DNA from: Larimichthys crocea
Lineage: Eukaryota; Chordata; Actinopteri; Sciaenidae
Length of the DNA: 64,000 bases
Reading direction: 5' to 3'
Assembly: GCF_000972845.2 (NCBI RefSeq)
Contig: NC_040013.1
Coordinates: forward strand, 1,356,792-1,420,791
A program made the position numbers and the translations under genes. Positions 24,446 through 35,189 of this stretch are shown here, one piece after another. The notes below the pieces were generated by a model. The model was given only the letters and a program-made list of their open reading frames with translations. It did no database searches and was not told the DNA's origin. Position 1 is the stretch's first letter, and each line of letters begins with the position of its first letter.

Positions 24446-25531
24446 GAAACATGTGCCGCTCCATCTTCATTGTCCAAAGTACAAATCTGAGTTTAACTGA
24501 ATCGGGACGAAGGAGCTCCAACAACTGTGATGTGGTGTGTGTGTGTGTGAGAGAGTGTGTGTGTGTGTGTGTGGTGTGTGCTGATCAGAGTCTTTATTAA
24601 TGTGAGCTCCACTGACTGTCTGTCTGGACTTTTTTGGACTTTTTTTTAACCCAACTTCCACTTTTACTGCACTACACATTTTTGATGAGTTTAATACTTT
24701 TACTCGGATACATTTTTCATGTGTTGAATCGTTACTCGTTACTATTGTAGCGTCCAGCCGGACACGTGATGAATGACGAGGCGTTATTCAACAAACTGCA
24801 TTTATTGTTGAACGGTTCGGTTCCAGGACTCGGTGACTGTCGGTCGGAACCACGCCCAAAACCAACAGAACAGTTCCGGTCTCACACGTCAACCTCGCTC
24901 GTGCGCCGTACGTCATACACTGAGCACCCAGGCGCGCGCTCCTCACCGGCTGCCCGCCCCCTGCTCGCATTCATTCAGACGCATTCACAGACCATGGGAA
25001 ATCACAGAACTCTACATTGTAACACTGTAACATTAGAAGTTGTGCCTTAATAAATATTTGAAATAATATAAACAACAGTACTTTTACTTGTACTTTTATT
25101 TTCAGTACTTGAGTCTCTCAGACGTAGTGTTGGGAAGTTGGAGTCTTTTTACTGACTGACTGACTTGAATGCAGGACTTTGAAACTTCATAAAGTTCAAA
25201 CATCTCTGTCCAATAACAAACGAGGATCAGTCAGTGATCATCAACATGGGGCTCAAAGCTTCCTCCACCTGTCTTTACAAATCATGCGGCGCCATCTGGT
25301 GGAGCCAAAGTCAACTGCAGGATGTCAGCTGTCTGAAACAGATTCCATCTGAAATGATGAAAATCAGAAAACTTTCTGTCACATTAGTCTTTGTTAATCA
25401 GTGGAGGAGAGCATGGTCTTGTACAGGACAAATGATGACAGGATGATTTGAGTCCATGTGCACATGAATGATTTGTGTTTCCTCTCCAGATCAAAGTGTG
25501 TGTGAGCTGATGTGGATGTGAGTTGAGCAGC
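24446..25531. other. Noncoding, with (TG)n and dispersed repeat pieces
   Basis: A TG/AG dinucleotide region lies at about 24533-24578. Around 24640-24760 and 25060-25160 are stretches rich in ACTTTTAC and AGTACTTTTA motifs, typical of dispersed fish repeats. No exon is supported until 25532. Confidence 0.35.
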
Positions 25532-26211
25532 ATGAATCAGAGTGAGGACAGAGAGGAGGGAGTCCCTCCCTCTAAAAGCACTCTGTGTGGGGAACATGAC
25601 AGCCAGACCAAAGCTCAGAGGTGAGATGAGGAACTGTCCACGACTCTTCTCCATGTCACAGCTCAGCACTCAACACTCCACCATCATATCACACTCAAAG
25701 CTCTGTGTGTGTTCTGTTGAAGCCCACAACAGACTCTGAGACCAGACTCTGCTGGACCTGGACCTGGACCTGGACCTAACCCAGCTGTGTGTCCTTCAAG
25801 AGTGACCGGTCAATCCGCGTCTCATTCATTTTAAAAAAAACATTTATCACACAAAAAGTAAGTTATTATTGTTATTGTTGATAATATTCATATTTTATAT
25901 TTTTCAAAATGATATTGTAGGGAGACTTTTACTAAACATAAACTCAATTGTTTTTTTGTCAGGATCCATCAGAGACCAGACTCTGCTGGACCTGGACTGG
26001 TCCTGGACCTGAACCCAGCTGTGTGTCCTTCAAGAGTGACGGGTCCATGGTCGTCCTTATTTAAAGATGTCCACCGTCTGCTGCACAGAGGTCAGCTGTT
26101 AATACATTAAATCGACTGATTCATGTTTGAACTGTTATTTATCCAGACAAGTTTTTTAACCTGAATTTATTTTCAGCTTCGTTTTCTCAAAACTTTGATT
26201 CTCACATCTGA

Positions 26212-26335
26212 AAACACTGACCAGTAGAACCAGTAGAACCAGTAGAACCAGAGAACCATAGAACCAGACCAGTAGAACCAGTAGAACCAAGAACCAGTAG
26301 AACCTAAACCGAAGAACCAGTAAACAGTAGAAGCC
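26212..26335. repeat. 9-bp minisatellite (CCAGTAGAA)n
   Basis: About twelve imperfect copies of ACCAGTAGA, several with one-base deletions, lie in an intron of the NLR pseudogene. Confidence 0.8.
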
Positions 26336-27169
26336 GTCTCATCTCTTGCTTCAGTCCACATTGTCCCACACACACGTTCTGACTGTTGTCTGACTGCATG
26401 AGTATAAAACAGGATTTTATTGAGGCTACAGATGCTAGCTGCTAAGAAGGCTAACCCTGATTCCACTGAGTTCCTCCATCAAATCAACATTTTCTAGTTT
26501 TCAGTCACTGACAACAGAATAGAAACATGTCAGTGATAACAGCTGGACTGAGATCAGCTGCTCTACTCATCTTGTCTGAGTGTTGTCAATCATACGTCAC
26601 TCTTTGTTTCCCTTCAACATGACAGAACTGTTCTACATTGATTCACTCTGGAGTTCTTGAAGAGAAGTTTTGTTTTCAGTCGTGGAGAACAGTCTGCTGG
26701 ATGACAGGAGAAAACAAGCAGAACATTGTTTTGTCAAATGTATCAAGACACATTGTTCACTGTTCTGGTGCACTGCAGATTAGATCCTGTTGTCTTTGTG
26801 TTTCTATCAGGAGGAAGCTGGAAGAACCAGAACCCAGCACAGTGTCCATGAAGAGTGACCGGTCTATGGGTCGACCTATATACTTCAAAGATGGACGTCA
26901 GTCTGTTGATCAAAGGTGAGGACTGAAAACTGACAAGACAAACAAACAGGGTCATGTGACAGGGTCATGTGACCTCTGTGCTGGTCACCTTTTCTTTGAA
27001 TGGTTGTGAACTGACGACAATAATTGTTGAAGTTTTAAAGTGAAATTCTTTCTCTTCCTGTTGACAACGACTTCAGCTGTTCAACAGTTCGGTGGTCTCT
27101 GTGTCGTTTTTTTGAGCTTCATAAATGCTCCACACATTTTCAAAGGGGGACAGGTCTGGACTGCAGGCT

Positions 27170-27765
27170 GGTTTCTACATCTTCCATGTAGACGTTGGCC
27201 ACGATGGGTGATACTGGTGATTGAGACAGAAGTCCAGTGATCCACAAATCTGGTCCGGGCTGAGGTTTGTTCTGCTGTGTAGAGTGTTGTCCTGTAGTAG
27301 TCGCTGCTTCAGCGTTTCAGCTGCCTCTCTGGTTGGGATACATGTAAACAGTGAGGTCACATCGTAGGACACCATGGTTTCATCTGTGTCCAGTTTCAGT
27401 CCTTGAACCTTGTTTACAAAGTCCATTGAGTTGTGGACATGGTGAGGAGTGTGCAAGCCAATGGAGCTAGGATGGTGGCTCCATGATTGGTGATGTTGTA
27501 TGTCAGCGAGTTGATGCTGCTGGTTGCTCCTGAGTGGAGCTCCCTCTTTGTGAAGCCCATACATGCACAGGATGGGTTCACCAGGAGACAGTCGGTCATA
27601 TAGTTGTCGCTCTGTGGTTTCTTTCTTTTCTAACTGTTTGTAAACTCTCTGTAGACTTTTTCTTGTATCGCTGGTGGGCTCGCCTCTCAGTGCTCATGTG
27701 TGTTCAGGTCACTCAGGAGTGTGGTGACCTTGGTGTGATTGTCAGCTGTGTTAAGGACCACTGAG
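27170..27765 (-). mobile_element. Penelope-like element, reverse transcriptase fragment
   Basis: The minus strand reads KVTTLLSDLNTHE at its 5' side, then KEGAPLRSN / SSINSLTYNI (shifted between two frames), TPHHVHNSMDFVNKVQGL, DETMVSYDVTSLFTCIPT (RT motif A, YDVTSLF) and LLQDNTLHSRTNLSPDQIC. These are diagnostic of Penelope-like elements (Poseidon/Neptune type). The catalytic motif C and the GIY-YIG endonuclease are absent. It lies in the intron between 26915 and 28101 of the NLR pseudogene. Confidence 0.85.
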
Positions 27766-30712
27766 CATCTTCCTCACTAACAGTTTACACTGACAGGTAG
27801 CATCCAGGTAGCTTGTGTGAGCTGTGTGTTGCTGTCCACAGTGTTCTAGAGGTCAACAAGAAGTGGAGGGACTAAACCAGACAAGCTGCTGAACCAACAC
27901 AGTAAAGTGGAAGCTGCACAGAAATGCAGACTGGACTGTTGATTCCCAGTGGGATCAGCAGTACGACCAACACTTTAATGTCAGGGGAAAAGCATCTGAT
28001 CAATGTTGGAATCAACACTTGAACTCAAGGACCTTTACCTTGTGTTTGTCTCTGTGTGGACAGACATAATGTGAGCTCATTCTTCATGATTCCTCCACAG
28101 AGTGGACCAGGAGAGCTCAGAGGTTCCCAGTGGTCAGTCTGCCCAGCAGCATCAAACACACCTGGACTCCATATTTATGGTCTGTACATGGACAACAACT
28201 ACTTTTACATCTATTCTGTTACAATCATCTCCATGCTGCACTCTAGACCAGTGGCCTGTCAGTCTGTCAACATGGATCTGATTTTGGTTCCATGATTGAC
28301 TTGATTGTGTCATTCATATAATATCTGTTCCAGCTGCTGGAGGAGAACATTGTCACTGTTGTAAGAACGAGTGAAGAGGATCCAGAAGGGTGAGTTCAGA
28401 TGAGCCAGGATGCTTAGAGAGTCAGAGGGAGGATGAGAGAGGTGTTGGACGGGGAGGATGAAGAGCAGAGGAGGAGCGCAGAGAGTCATTTCTGAAGATC
28501 ACACTGCACTCCTGAGGAGAATGAAGCAGGAGGAGCTGGCTGACTGTCTGCAGAGCAGTAAGAGGATTTCCTAAAGATTTAACATGATGGATGAATGAGA
28601 CGTTTACTGATGTCTCAACAGATGGACACAAATATGTTTACATGGTTCTTTAGGGGAATTACATTGTCATATTTCTTCATGAATCACGAATGATCTATTT
28701 GTTGTGTCTTCATTCAGAACATTCTGGAGTTTGTCATGGGAACTTAAATCTAACCTGGAAGAAGTTCCAGTGTGTGTTTGAGGGGATTGCTAAAACAGGA
28801 AACCCAACCCTTCTGAACCAGATCTACACAGAGCTCTACATCACAGAGGGAGGGACTGCAGAGGTCAATGATGAACATGAGGTCAGACAGATTGAAACAG
28901 CATCCAGGAAAGCAGACAGACAGAAAACAACAATCAGACAAGAAGACATCTTAAAGCCTCACCTGGAAGGATGAACCAATCAGAACAGTGATGACAAAGG
29001 GAGTGGCTGGCATTGGGAAAACAGTCTTAACACAGAAGTTCACTCTGGACTGGGCTGAAGACAAAGCCAACCAGGACATACAGTTCATGTTTCCATTCAC
29101 TTTCAGAGAGCTGAATGTGCTGAAAGAGAAACAGTTCAGCTGGTGGAACTTGTTCATCACTTCCACTGAAACCAAAGAAGCAGGAATCTGCAGGTTTCAA
29201 GACTTCCAGGTTGTGTTCATCTTTGAGGTCTGGATGAGTGTCGACTCCTCTGGACTTCCACAACACTGAGATCCTGACTGATGTTAGAGAGTCCACCTCA
29301 GTGGATGGCTGCTGACAAACCTCATCAGGGGGAAACTGCTTCCCTCTGCTCGCCTCTGGATAACCCACAGACCTGCAGCAGCCAATCAGATCCCCCTGAC
29401 TGTGTTGACATGGTGACGGAGGTCAGAGGGTTCACTGACCCTCAGAAGGACGAGTACTTCAAGAAGAGATTCAGAGATGAGGAGCAGGCCAACAGAATCA
29501 TCCCACATCAAACATCACGAAGCCCCACATCATGTGCCCATCCCAGTCTTCTGCGGATCTCTGCTACAGTTCTGGAGGTTCTGTTGAAGACCAGAGAGAG
29601 AGGAGAGCTGCCCAAGACCTGACTGAGATGTACATCCACTCCTGGTGGTTCAGTCCAAAGTGAAGAACATCAAGTATGATGGAGGGGCTGGGTCAGATCC
29701 ACACTGGAGTCAGAGAGCAGGAAGATGATTGAGTCCCTGGGAAAACTGGCTTTTGAGCAGCGGCAGAAAGGAAACCTGATCTTCTATGAATCAGACCTGA
29801 CAGAGTGTGGCATCGATATCAGAGCAGCCTCAGGTGTACTCAGGAGTGTTCACACAGATCTTTAAAAGAGGAGAGGGATGACCAGGACAAGGTGTTCTGC
29901 TTCGTCCATCTGAGTGTTCAGGAGTTTTCTGGCTGCTCTTCATGTCCATCTGACCTTCATCACCTGGAGTCAATCTGCTGTCAGAAGAACAACAGAACTG
30001 GCAGAGACGTTTGTACCAGAGTGCTGTGGACAAGGCCTTACAGAGTCCAAATGGACACCTGGACTTGTTCCCCGCTTCCTCCTGGGACTTTCACTGCAGA
30101 CCAATCAGACTCTCCTACGAGGTCTGCTGACACAGACAGGAAGTGACTCAAAAATCAACAGAAAACAGTCAAGTACTCAAGAAGAAGATTGAAGCGACCC
30201 TCTGCAGAGAGAAGCATCAACCTGTTCCCACTGTCTGAAGAACTGAATGATCGTCTCTAGTGGAGCAGATCCAACGGTCCCTGAGTTCAGGAAGTCTCTC
30301 CACAGAGGAACTCTCTCCTGCCAGTGGTCAGCTCTGGTCTTCATCTTACTGTCATCAGACAAAGATCTGGAGCGGTTTGACCTGAAGAAATTCTCTGCTT
30401 CAGAGGAGGCTCTTCTGAGGCTGCTGCCAGTGATCAAAGCCTCCAAGAAAGCTCTGTAAGTGTGATTTATCATCAATAAATACTCTGATATCTTTCAACG
30501 GAGAAAAATAAACCTTTCTTTCTGTGTTTTCTCCAGACTGATGGCTGTAACCTCTCAGAGAAAGCTGTGAAGCTCTGTCCTCATTTCTCAGTTCCCATTC
30601 CTCTAGTCTGAAAGATCTGGACCTGAGTAACAACAACCTGCAGGATTCAGGAGTGAAGCAGCTGTCTTCTGGACTGGAGAGTCCACACTGTACACTGGAA
30701 AGTCTCCAGCTC

Positions 30713-31800
30713 ATGATCCATTTCATGTCAGAAGATCTGCTTTGAAGCAGGGAGTTATGGGATGGAAAACCACAGCCGCTTGAAATTTGAGTGAAATGTG
30801 TTTCAGTTCAAGTTTCCACAAAGTTTTTGAAATTGTTGCTCTTCTTCCTCTAACATGTCAGTCCTGTATAGCTCCATGACTACATTACATGACTGATCTG
30901 GGAGGAACTGGCAGGACGTTCCACCAACAGGGAACAACAGACGAGAAGAGTTTGGATAGCCTTGAGTGAACGGGTGGCAGAGCCAGACGTCCTTCATTGC
31001 AGGAGGTAACATATGTCTGTGTGAGGACGTTCAAGTAGGTCGGTGCAGTACTGGAGACTACTTTGTAGTCAGCATTAGAGAATTGAATGTAATGTGGGCT
31101 GCTACAGGTAGCCAGTGGAGCTCAATGAGCAGCAGGGTAACATGTGACCTTTTGGGTTGGTTGTAGAGCAGGCGAGCCGCCACGTTCTGGATCATCTGAA
31201 GAGGTTTCACTGTGCAGGCTGGAGGCTCGTCAGGAGGACGGTACAGTAATCTAGTCTGGAGATGAACACAGGACTTGTCAGGAGTTAAGTAGCATGTTGA
31301 GTTAGGTAAGGCATGGCCTGGCAACTGAGGCAACATGATTTCCGGAGGTGAGTTGGTCATCAATTGTAAAACCAACCAACCTGGTTGTGGCGAGATGTAG
31401 GGAGTCAATGTTGATGTTGATGTTGTGGTGTATAGTAGGTTTGTCTGGGAGGAGCAGCGGTTCAGTTTTTGAGAGGTTCAGCTGGAGGTGATGTTCCTTC
31501 ATCCATGTGGAGATATCTGGGAGACATTCAGAGACCAGAGCAGAGAGCGAGGGGTCCTCAGGAGGAAATGACAGATACAGCTGAGTGTATTCAGCTGTAT
31601 TCTGCATTGCGGTGATAGGAAAAGCCATGTGAGCGGATAGCTGGACCCAGGGAGGTGGTGTAGATAGCAAATAGAAGGGGCCCCAGTACTGAGCCCTGGG
31701 GTACCCCTGTCGTGAGGTGATGAGAAGTGGACAACTGTCTATGCCAGGATACACTGAACGAGGCCCTGTCAAGTAGGATTCAAACCAGGAAAGAGACGAA
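30713..31800 (-). mobile_element. L2-like LINE fragment (copy 2)
   Basis: It has the same 3' end as the 21437 copy (TCAGAAGATCTGCTTTGAAG) and the same minus-strand readings: [46 protein letters not shown]. The catalytic YADD is destroyed (AEYTQLYLSF). It begins exactly where the NLR leucine-rich-repeat exon stops being recognisable, so this insertion or a related deletion removed the rest of that gene. Confidence 0.8.
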
Positions 31801-32011
31801 CCAGAGAACCTGAATGAATTCAGAAGGATTCAGATTCAGACCGCCCCAGTAGTAGTCGTTGGCTGTATTTTCAAAACCACTTTACTGTGATCTCTGGATG
31901 TTTACAGTCAATATGTATATTATTTTAAGCAGTGAAATCATTTTGAGAATTGAAATCCTCCAAGACGTGACAGACAACAACCAGGACACGAGCGAGATGC
32001 CAACAGAATCA
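31801..32011. other. Spacer downstream of gnrh1
   Basis: A short AT-rich stretch between the L2-like piece and the gnrh1 polyadenylation signal. Nothing is recognised. Confidence 0.4.
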
Positions 32012-32017
32012 TTTATT
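32012..32017 (-). terminator. gnrh1: gnrh1 polyadenylation signal
   Basis: AATAAA on the minus strand, 12 bases past the stop codon. Such a close signal fits the short 3' UTRs of fish gnrh1 mRNAs. Confidence 0.7.
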
Positions 32018-32029
32018 AGAGTCAAAGAA

Positions 32030-32467
32030 TCATTTTTTAAACGTTCTGCGTCCGTTCTCCCGATCTGTGACGCCGTCCTGAAACAGAAACCAGATATTAA
32101 ACACACGTGAATTATTGAATTAAAACTTCATCAAACTGAACACAGACGTTAGAAAACTCACAAGCAATCCTTTCATCCGGTAGATTTTAGGAAAATCCTC
32201 GACGCAGCTCAGAACGCTGCAGGGCGAGTCCACATGTGGAAAGCTGTCGACCATCTGCAGAAGAGAAAAAACATCATCGACTTCTTTAAAAAGTTTCAAT
32301 GCATGAAGATGAAAAGTGTCTGATGGGGAGCTCACGGTGTCTGAGCGTCCGTCCAGGTCTCTCTTCCCGCCTGGACTCAGCCCATACGACCAGTGCTGAC
32401 AGCAGCCGTGACACCACAACACCGAGCCCACGAGGAGCAGCAGCATGGCCGACGTTTGAGGAGCCAT
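32030..32467 (-). CDS. gnrh1: Gonadotropin-releasing hormone 1 precursor (seabream type)
   Basis: Three coding exons: 32467-32336 (44 codons), 32254-32162 (31 codons) and 32077-32030 (15 codons plus TGA), all phase 0 with GTGAG or GTGAGT donors and CTGCAG/TTTCAG acceptors. The product is 90 aa: signal peptide 1-23 (MLLLLVGSVLW core), decapeptide QHWSYGLSPG at 24-33, amide-donor Gly34, the cleavage pair KR at 35-36, then the GnRH-associated peptide (FPHVDSPC, KIYRMKG, TFKK at the end). QHWSYGLSPG is the seabream GnRH found in percomorph fishes. In those fishes it is made in preoptic neurons, reaches the pituitary and drives gonadotropin release. The cleavage and amidation sites are intact. Length and exon layout match known gnrh1 genes. 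A 5' UTR exon ends at 32629 and the coding exon opens one base before the ATG. The frame also stays open through the introns, so a plain ORF call gives a wrong C-terminus. Confidence 0.95.
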
Positions 32468-32628
32468 GCTGAGGAGAAAGCTTCACATTATACATATTTA
32501 TATCACAGGTGAATGTCTCACTTCTAAATGAGGCGTTATCTAATGAAACTTTGACTGTTATGGAAGAAAAACAGCCCAAAATCTTTAAATTTAAAGTCAA
32601 TAATTCTACAATATTTTGAATATTTTAC

Positions 32629-32668
32629 CTTCTTCTGGTTTGTTCTCGTCTACCGTCCTCTGCGAATG
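32629..32668 (-). other. gnrh1: gnrh1 noncoding first exon (predicted)
   Basis: Minus-strand sequence between the TATA box and a GTAAAAT donor (AACCAGAAG|GTAAAA, exon end at 32629). The start is estimated about 25-30 bases below the TATA box. gnrh1 genes elsewhere have an untranslated first exon, which supports this. Confidence 0.6.
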
Positions 32669-32691
32669 CAGCTGCGCATTATTTTCCATCG

Positions 32692-32699
32692 TTTATATA
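32692..32699 (-). promoter_or_regulatory. gnrh1: gnrh1 TATA box
   Basis: TATATAAA on the minus strand, about 230 bases upstream of the ATG. An AGGTCA nuclear-receptor half-site lies about 35 bases further upstream (plus strand, near 32732), which could allow hormone feedback; that part is inference. Confidence 0.6.
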
Positions 32700-32975
32700 T
32701 CCGCCGCTCCGCTTCACCTCTTCACTGCAGGAGGTCACAAAGTGGGATTATCAGAAACACTTACCGGCCCGCCTGCAGAGCCGTTTTAAAAGATTACACG
32801 TGGTGTGTCATCTTTTATTGACACACCATGTGTATTCTTTATTATTTTCTACATTATTAACACTGAAGACATCAAAACTGTGAAATAATACTCGTCCCAA
32901 AACATCTCAGCTGGGTTCAGGTCGGGTCGGTGTGGAGGCAGTGAGCCATGCTTCAGAGTGGGAACCACACATGTA

Positions 32976-33617
32976 GATACAGTGGTGGTCAAAAGTTTAC
33001 ATACACTTGTAAAGAACACAATGTCATGGCTGTCTTGAGTTTCCAGTTATTTCTACAACTCTTTTGTTTTTTCTCTGATAGAGTGATTGGAACAGGTACT
33101 AAAAACATTCATGAAGTTTGGTTCTTTTATGACTTTATTATGGGTCAACTGAAAATGTGACCAGATCTGCTGGGTCAAAAATATACATACAGCAATGCTA
33201 ATATTTGGTTACATGTCCCTTGGCCATTTTCACTTCAATTAGGCGCTTTTGGTAGCCATCCACAAGCTTCTGGTTGAATCTTTGACCACTCGTCTTGACA
33301 GAATTGGTGCAGTTTGGTTAAATTTGTTGGCTTTCTGACATGGACTTGTTTCTTCAGCATTGTCCACATGTTCTCAATGGGGTTTCAGGCAGGACTTTGG
33401 GAAGGCCATTCTAAAACCTTAATTCTAGCCTGATTTAGCCATTCCATTACCACTTTTAATGTGTGTTTGGGGTCATTGTCCTGTTGGAAAACCCAACTGT
33501 GCCCAAGACCCAACATTCAGGATAATGATTTTAGGTTATCTTGAAGAATTTGAAGGTAATCCTCCTTCTTTATTATCCCCTTTACTCTCTGTAAAGCACC
33601 AGTTCCATCGGCAGCAA
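32976..33617 (-). mobile_element. Tc1-like transposon, truncated
   Basis: The plus strand begins with the Tc1-type terminus CAGTGGTGGTCAAAAGTTTA followed by CATACACTTG. The minus strand carries the C-terminal part of the transposase (WPSQSPD-like, IENMWTMLKKQ, WLPKAPN-like), with stops and frame changes. The other terminus is missing; the element stops at GTTCCATCGGCAGCA. Copies of AACCACACATGTAGATACA flank it on the left (32958-32976) and again at 33951-33969. Confidence 0.85.
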
Positions 33618-34111
33618 GGTTTCATCAGAGTGTTTGATGATTTTTGTGCTAAGCTACGCTAAACTAAGCTAACCAGCTGCTGGTTCTGGTGCTGGAACCT
33701 GGACCAGGACCAGGCGCAGCATCCAAGACCATCTGAGGCCAGTTTAGGACAGAGAATACAGCACAGGTGGTTTTCACACAGGGTCAACTAACCTAACGAA
33801 GCTAACCGGCGGCTAACTGAGCTAAGGTACCAGATGTATTCGGCCTGACAGATAAGCTAGTAGAAAACATAGTTAGCTACTTCAGGAAGTAAGGCTAAAG
33901 CTATCGGTTCACCAGGAAACAAGAGATCCTTCTCAATGCTTCAGGGTAGGAACCACACATGTAGATACATCTGTTCACCTTCTCTGCGTCACATGACGAT
34001 ACACTCAAAGTTGTTGATATTTCCTGGACTGACTGAGCTTCACTGGACGAGAAGGTGAAACATTTTGTGTTTTAAATGATGAAACATGAGACGACTTCTT
34101 CGTCATAGCAG
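33618..34111. repeat. GCTAAC-type low-order repeats between gnrh1 and kctd9
   Basis: Clusters of GCTAAGCTAAC-like words at 33650-33680 and 33785-33830 are separated by unique sequence. The second AACCACACATGTAGATACA copy lies at 33951-33969. No gene is seen. Confidence 0.5.
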
Positions 34112-35146
34112 TTTATTTATTATAACAGTCATTTATGGAAATATATTTCCATGGTCGAGTGCAATAATCACAGACAGTGAGACTGTCTCGAACACAAACC
34201 AACCTTCACCTCATATTGCAGAATTCAGTGAGATGTATCAAAATAAATTAACCACAGCTGACTCTCACCAGGTGAAACACACACATATGATTGCCTTCAT
34301 CGTTCATTCTCACGGGGGGGCCGGGTACCGAACCGCTGAGCTGAGTGAGTTAAGTATTGCATCAGAGCAGCTTTGAGCTACAGCTGGAGAAAACTTCACC
34401 AGTCAAACGCGACTTCATCTCGTCACACATGCACAAAAACAAAAAACACGATTCTCTCGAACGTTACATCAGATTACAAGCACCAAACTGTTTTTTTGGT
34501 GAGAAGGTTTAACATGTTCTAACATATACTTGTGCAAATAAGTTCAAAGCATGATTAAGTGATATAACTTCGATACACGGGAGAGTCTTTTCTCTGAAGG
34601 ACGACGTACAGAAACGTTCATGCAACACGTCGGATTAAAAACAGACAAAACAAAGAGGTAGATTCACAGAGAAAAATGAGGGAAAGCTTCAAAGTAGGAA
34701 AGGTAAATACATGTATTGCATACACAAGCTGTGTTTAAAACTAGCCTGTCGCATAGTTTACCGGTGCAGCGGCTGCACTGCGAGCCTCCGAGGCCGGCCG
34801 TGCTGCCGTTATGGCTTTGGCTTGCATCGCTTGAATCCAGCAGAACGAAGTTAACGATAACACGACTCCCATTAAACATGTCAAGTCAAATATATAAAGT
34901 GAATATAAATTAAATGAGTATAGTAGTGATTGGATTGCATCCGGACGCGTCGACAAACACGAGGAACAGATTATTCAGTTTTGGTGATACGTGCAGCTGC
35001 AACGTCCTACCGTACGAACACACACGGACAACCCTGAAGAAGTTCTAGTGCAAGATATTTAAAGCTAACATGACACAGGTGGAATGCCAGGGATGTGCAT
35101 ACGACTGCCCGCGCTGCAGACGGGCAGATATTCAGAGTAGGAGGAT

Positions 35147-35181
<35 letters not shown>

Positions 35182-35189
35182 ACGTCGAG
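34112..35189 (-). other. kctd9: kctd9 3' UTR (probable)
   Basis: Noncoding sequence follows the kctd9 stop on the minus strand. The first strong AATAAA (minus) is at 34112-34117, giving a UTR of about 1.08 kb. A (CA)n tract on the transcript lies just after the stop. Confidence 0.5.
35150..35179. repeat. (GT)n microsatellite in kctd9 3' UTR
   Basis: About 15 GT units end 11 bases from the kctd9 stop codon. Confidence 0.9.

Larger units (their letters stand above)
25532..30712 (+). pseudogene. FISNA-NACHT NLR gene (NLRC3-like fish family), 5' half, decayed
   Basis: Exon 1 (25532-25620) encodes MNQSEDREEGVPPSK and SQTKAQ. Exon 26811-26915 (SMKSDRSMGRP, FKDGRQSVDQ) joins it in frame, as does 28101-28179 (VDQESSEVPSG, HLDSIFM). 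Exon 28334-28557 opens with LLEENIVTVV, then breaks (TGA at 28378, further frame changes) before MKQEELADCLQS. The large exon 28718-30455 holds FISNA ([24 protein letters not shown]), Walker A GVAGIGKT (29000-29023) and a frameshifted Walker B region near 29220 (FIF, then DE-R-PLDFHNTE in another frame). NACHT-associated pieces follow ([27 protein letters not shown]). One leucine-rich-repeat exon (30537-30712: [15 protein letters not shown]) ends at an L2-like LINE. Two degenerate copies of the SDRS repeat exon lie at 25741-25815 and 25976-26070. Related genes are cytosolic sensors. More than ten frame changes and no downstream LRR or B30.2 argue for a pseudogene. Confidence 0.85.

Noticed and set aside
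24033..24524. 163-codon minus-strand ORF
   Set aside because: Antisense of the second Rex3 copy, same reason.
25532..30712. Functional NLR gene
   Set aside because: Premature stops and many frame changes from the fourth exon on, and abrupt loss of the 3' part. I kept it as a pseudogene, while noting that sequence errors could account for some breaks.
32120..32467. gnrh1 as a single 115-aa exon
   Set aside because: The open frame passes through two segments bounded by clear GTGAG donors and CTGCAG acceptors; removing them gives the expected 90-aa precursor ending in a conserved style (TFKK).
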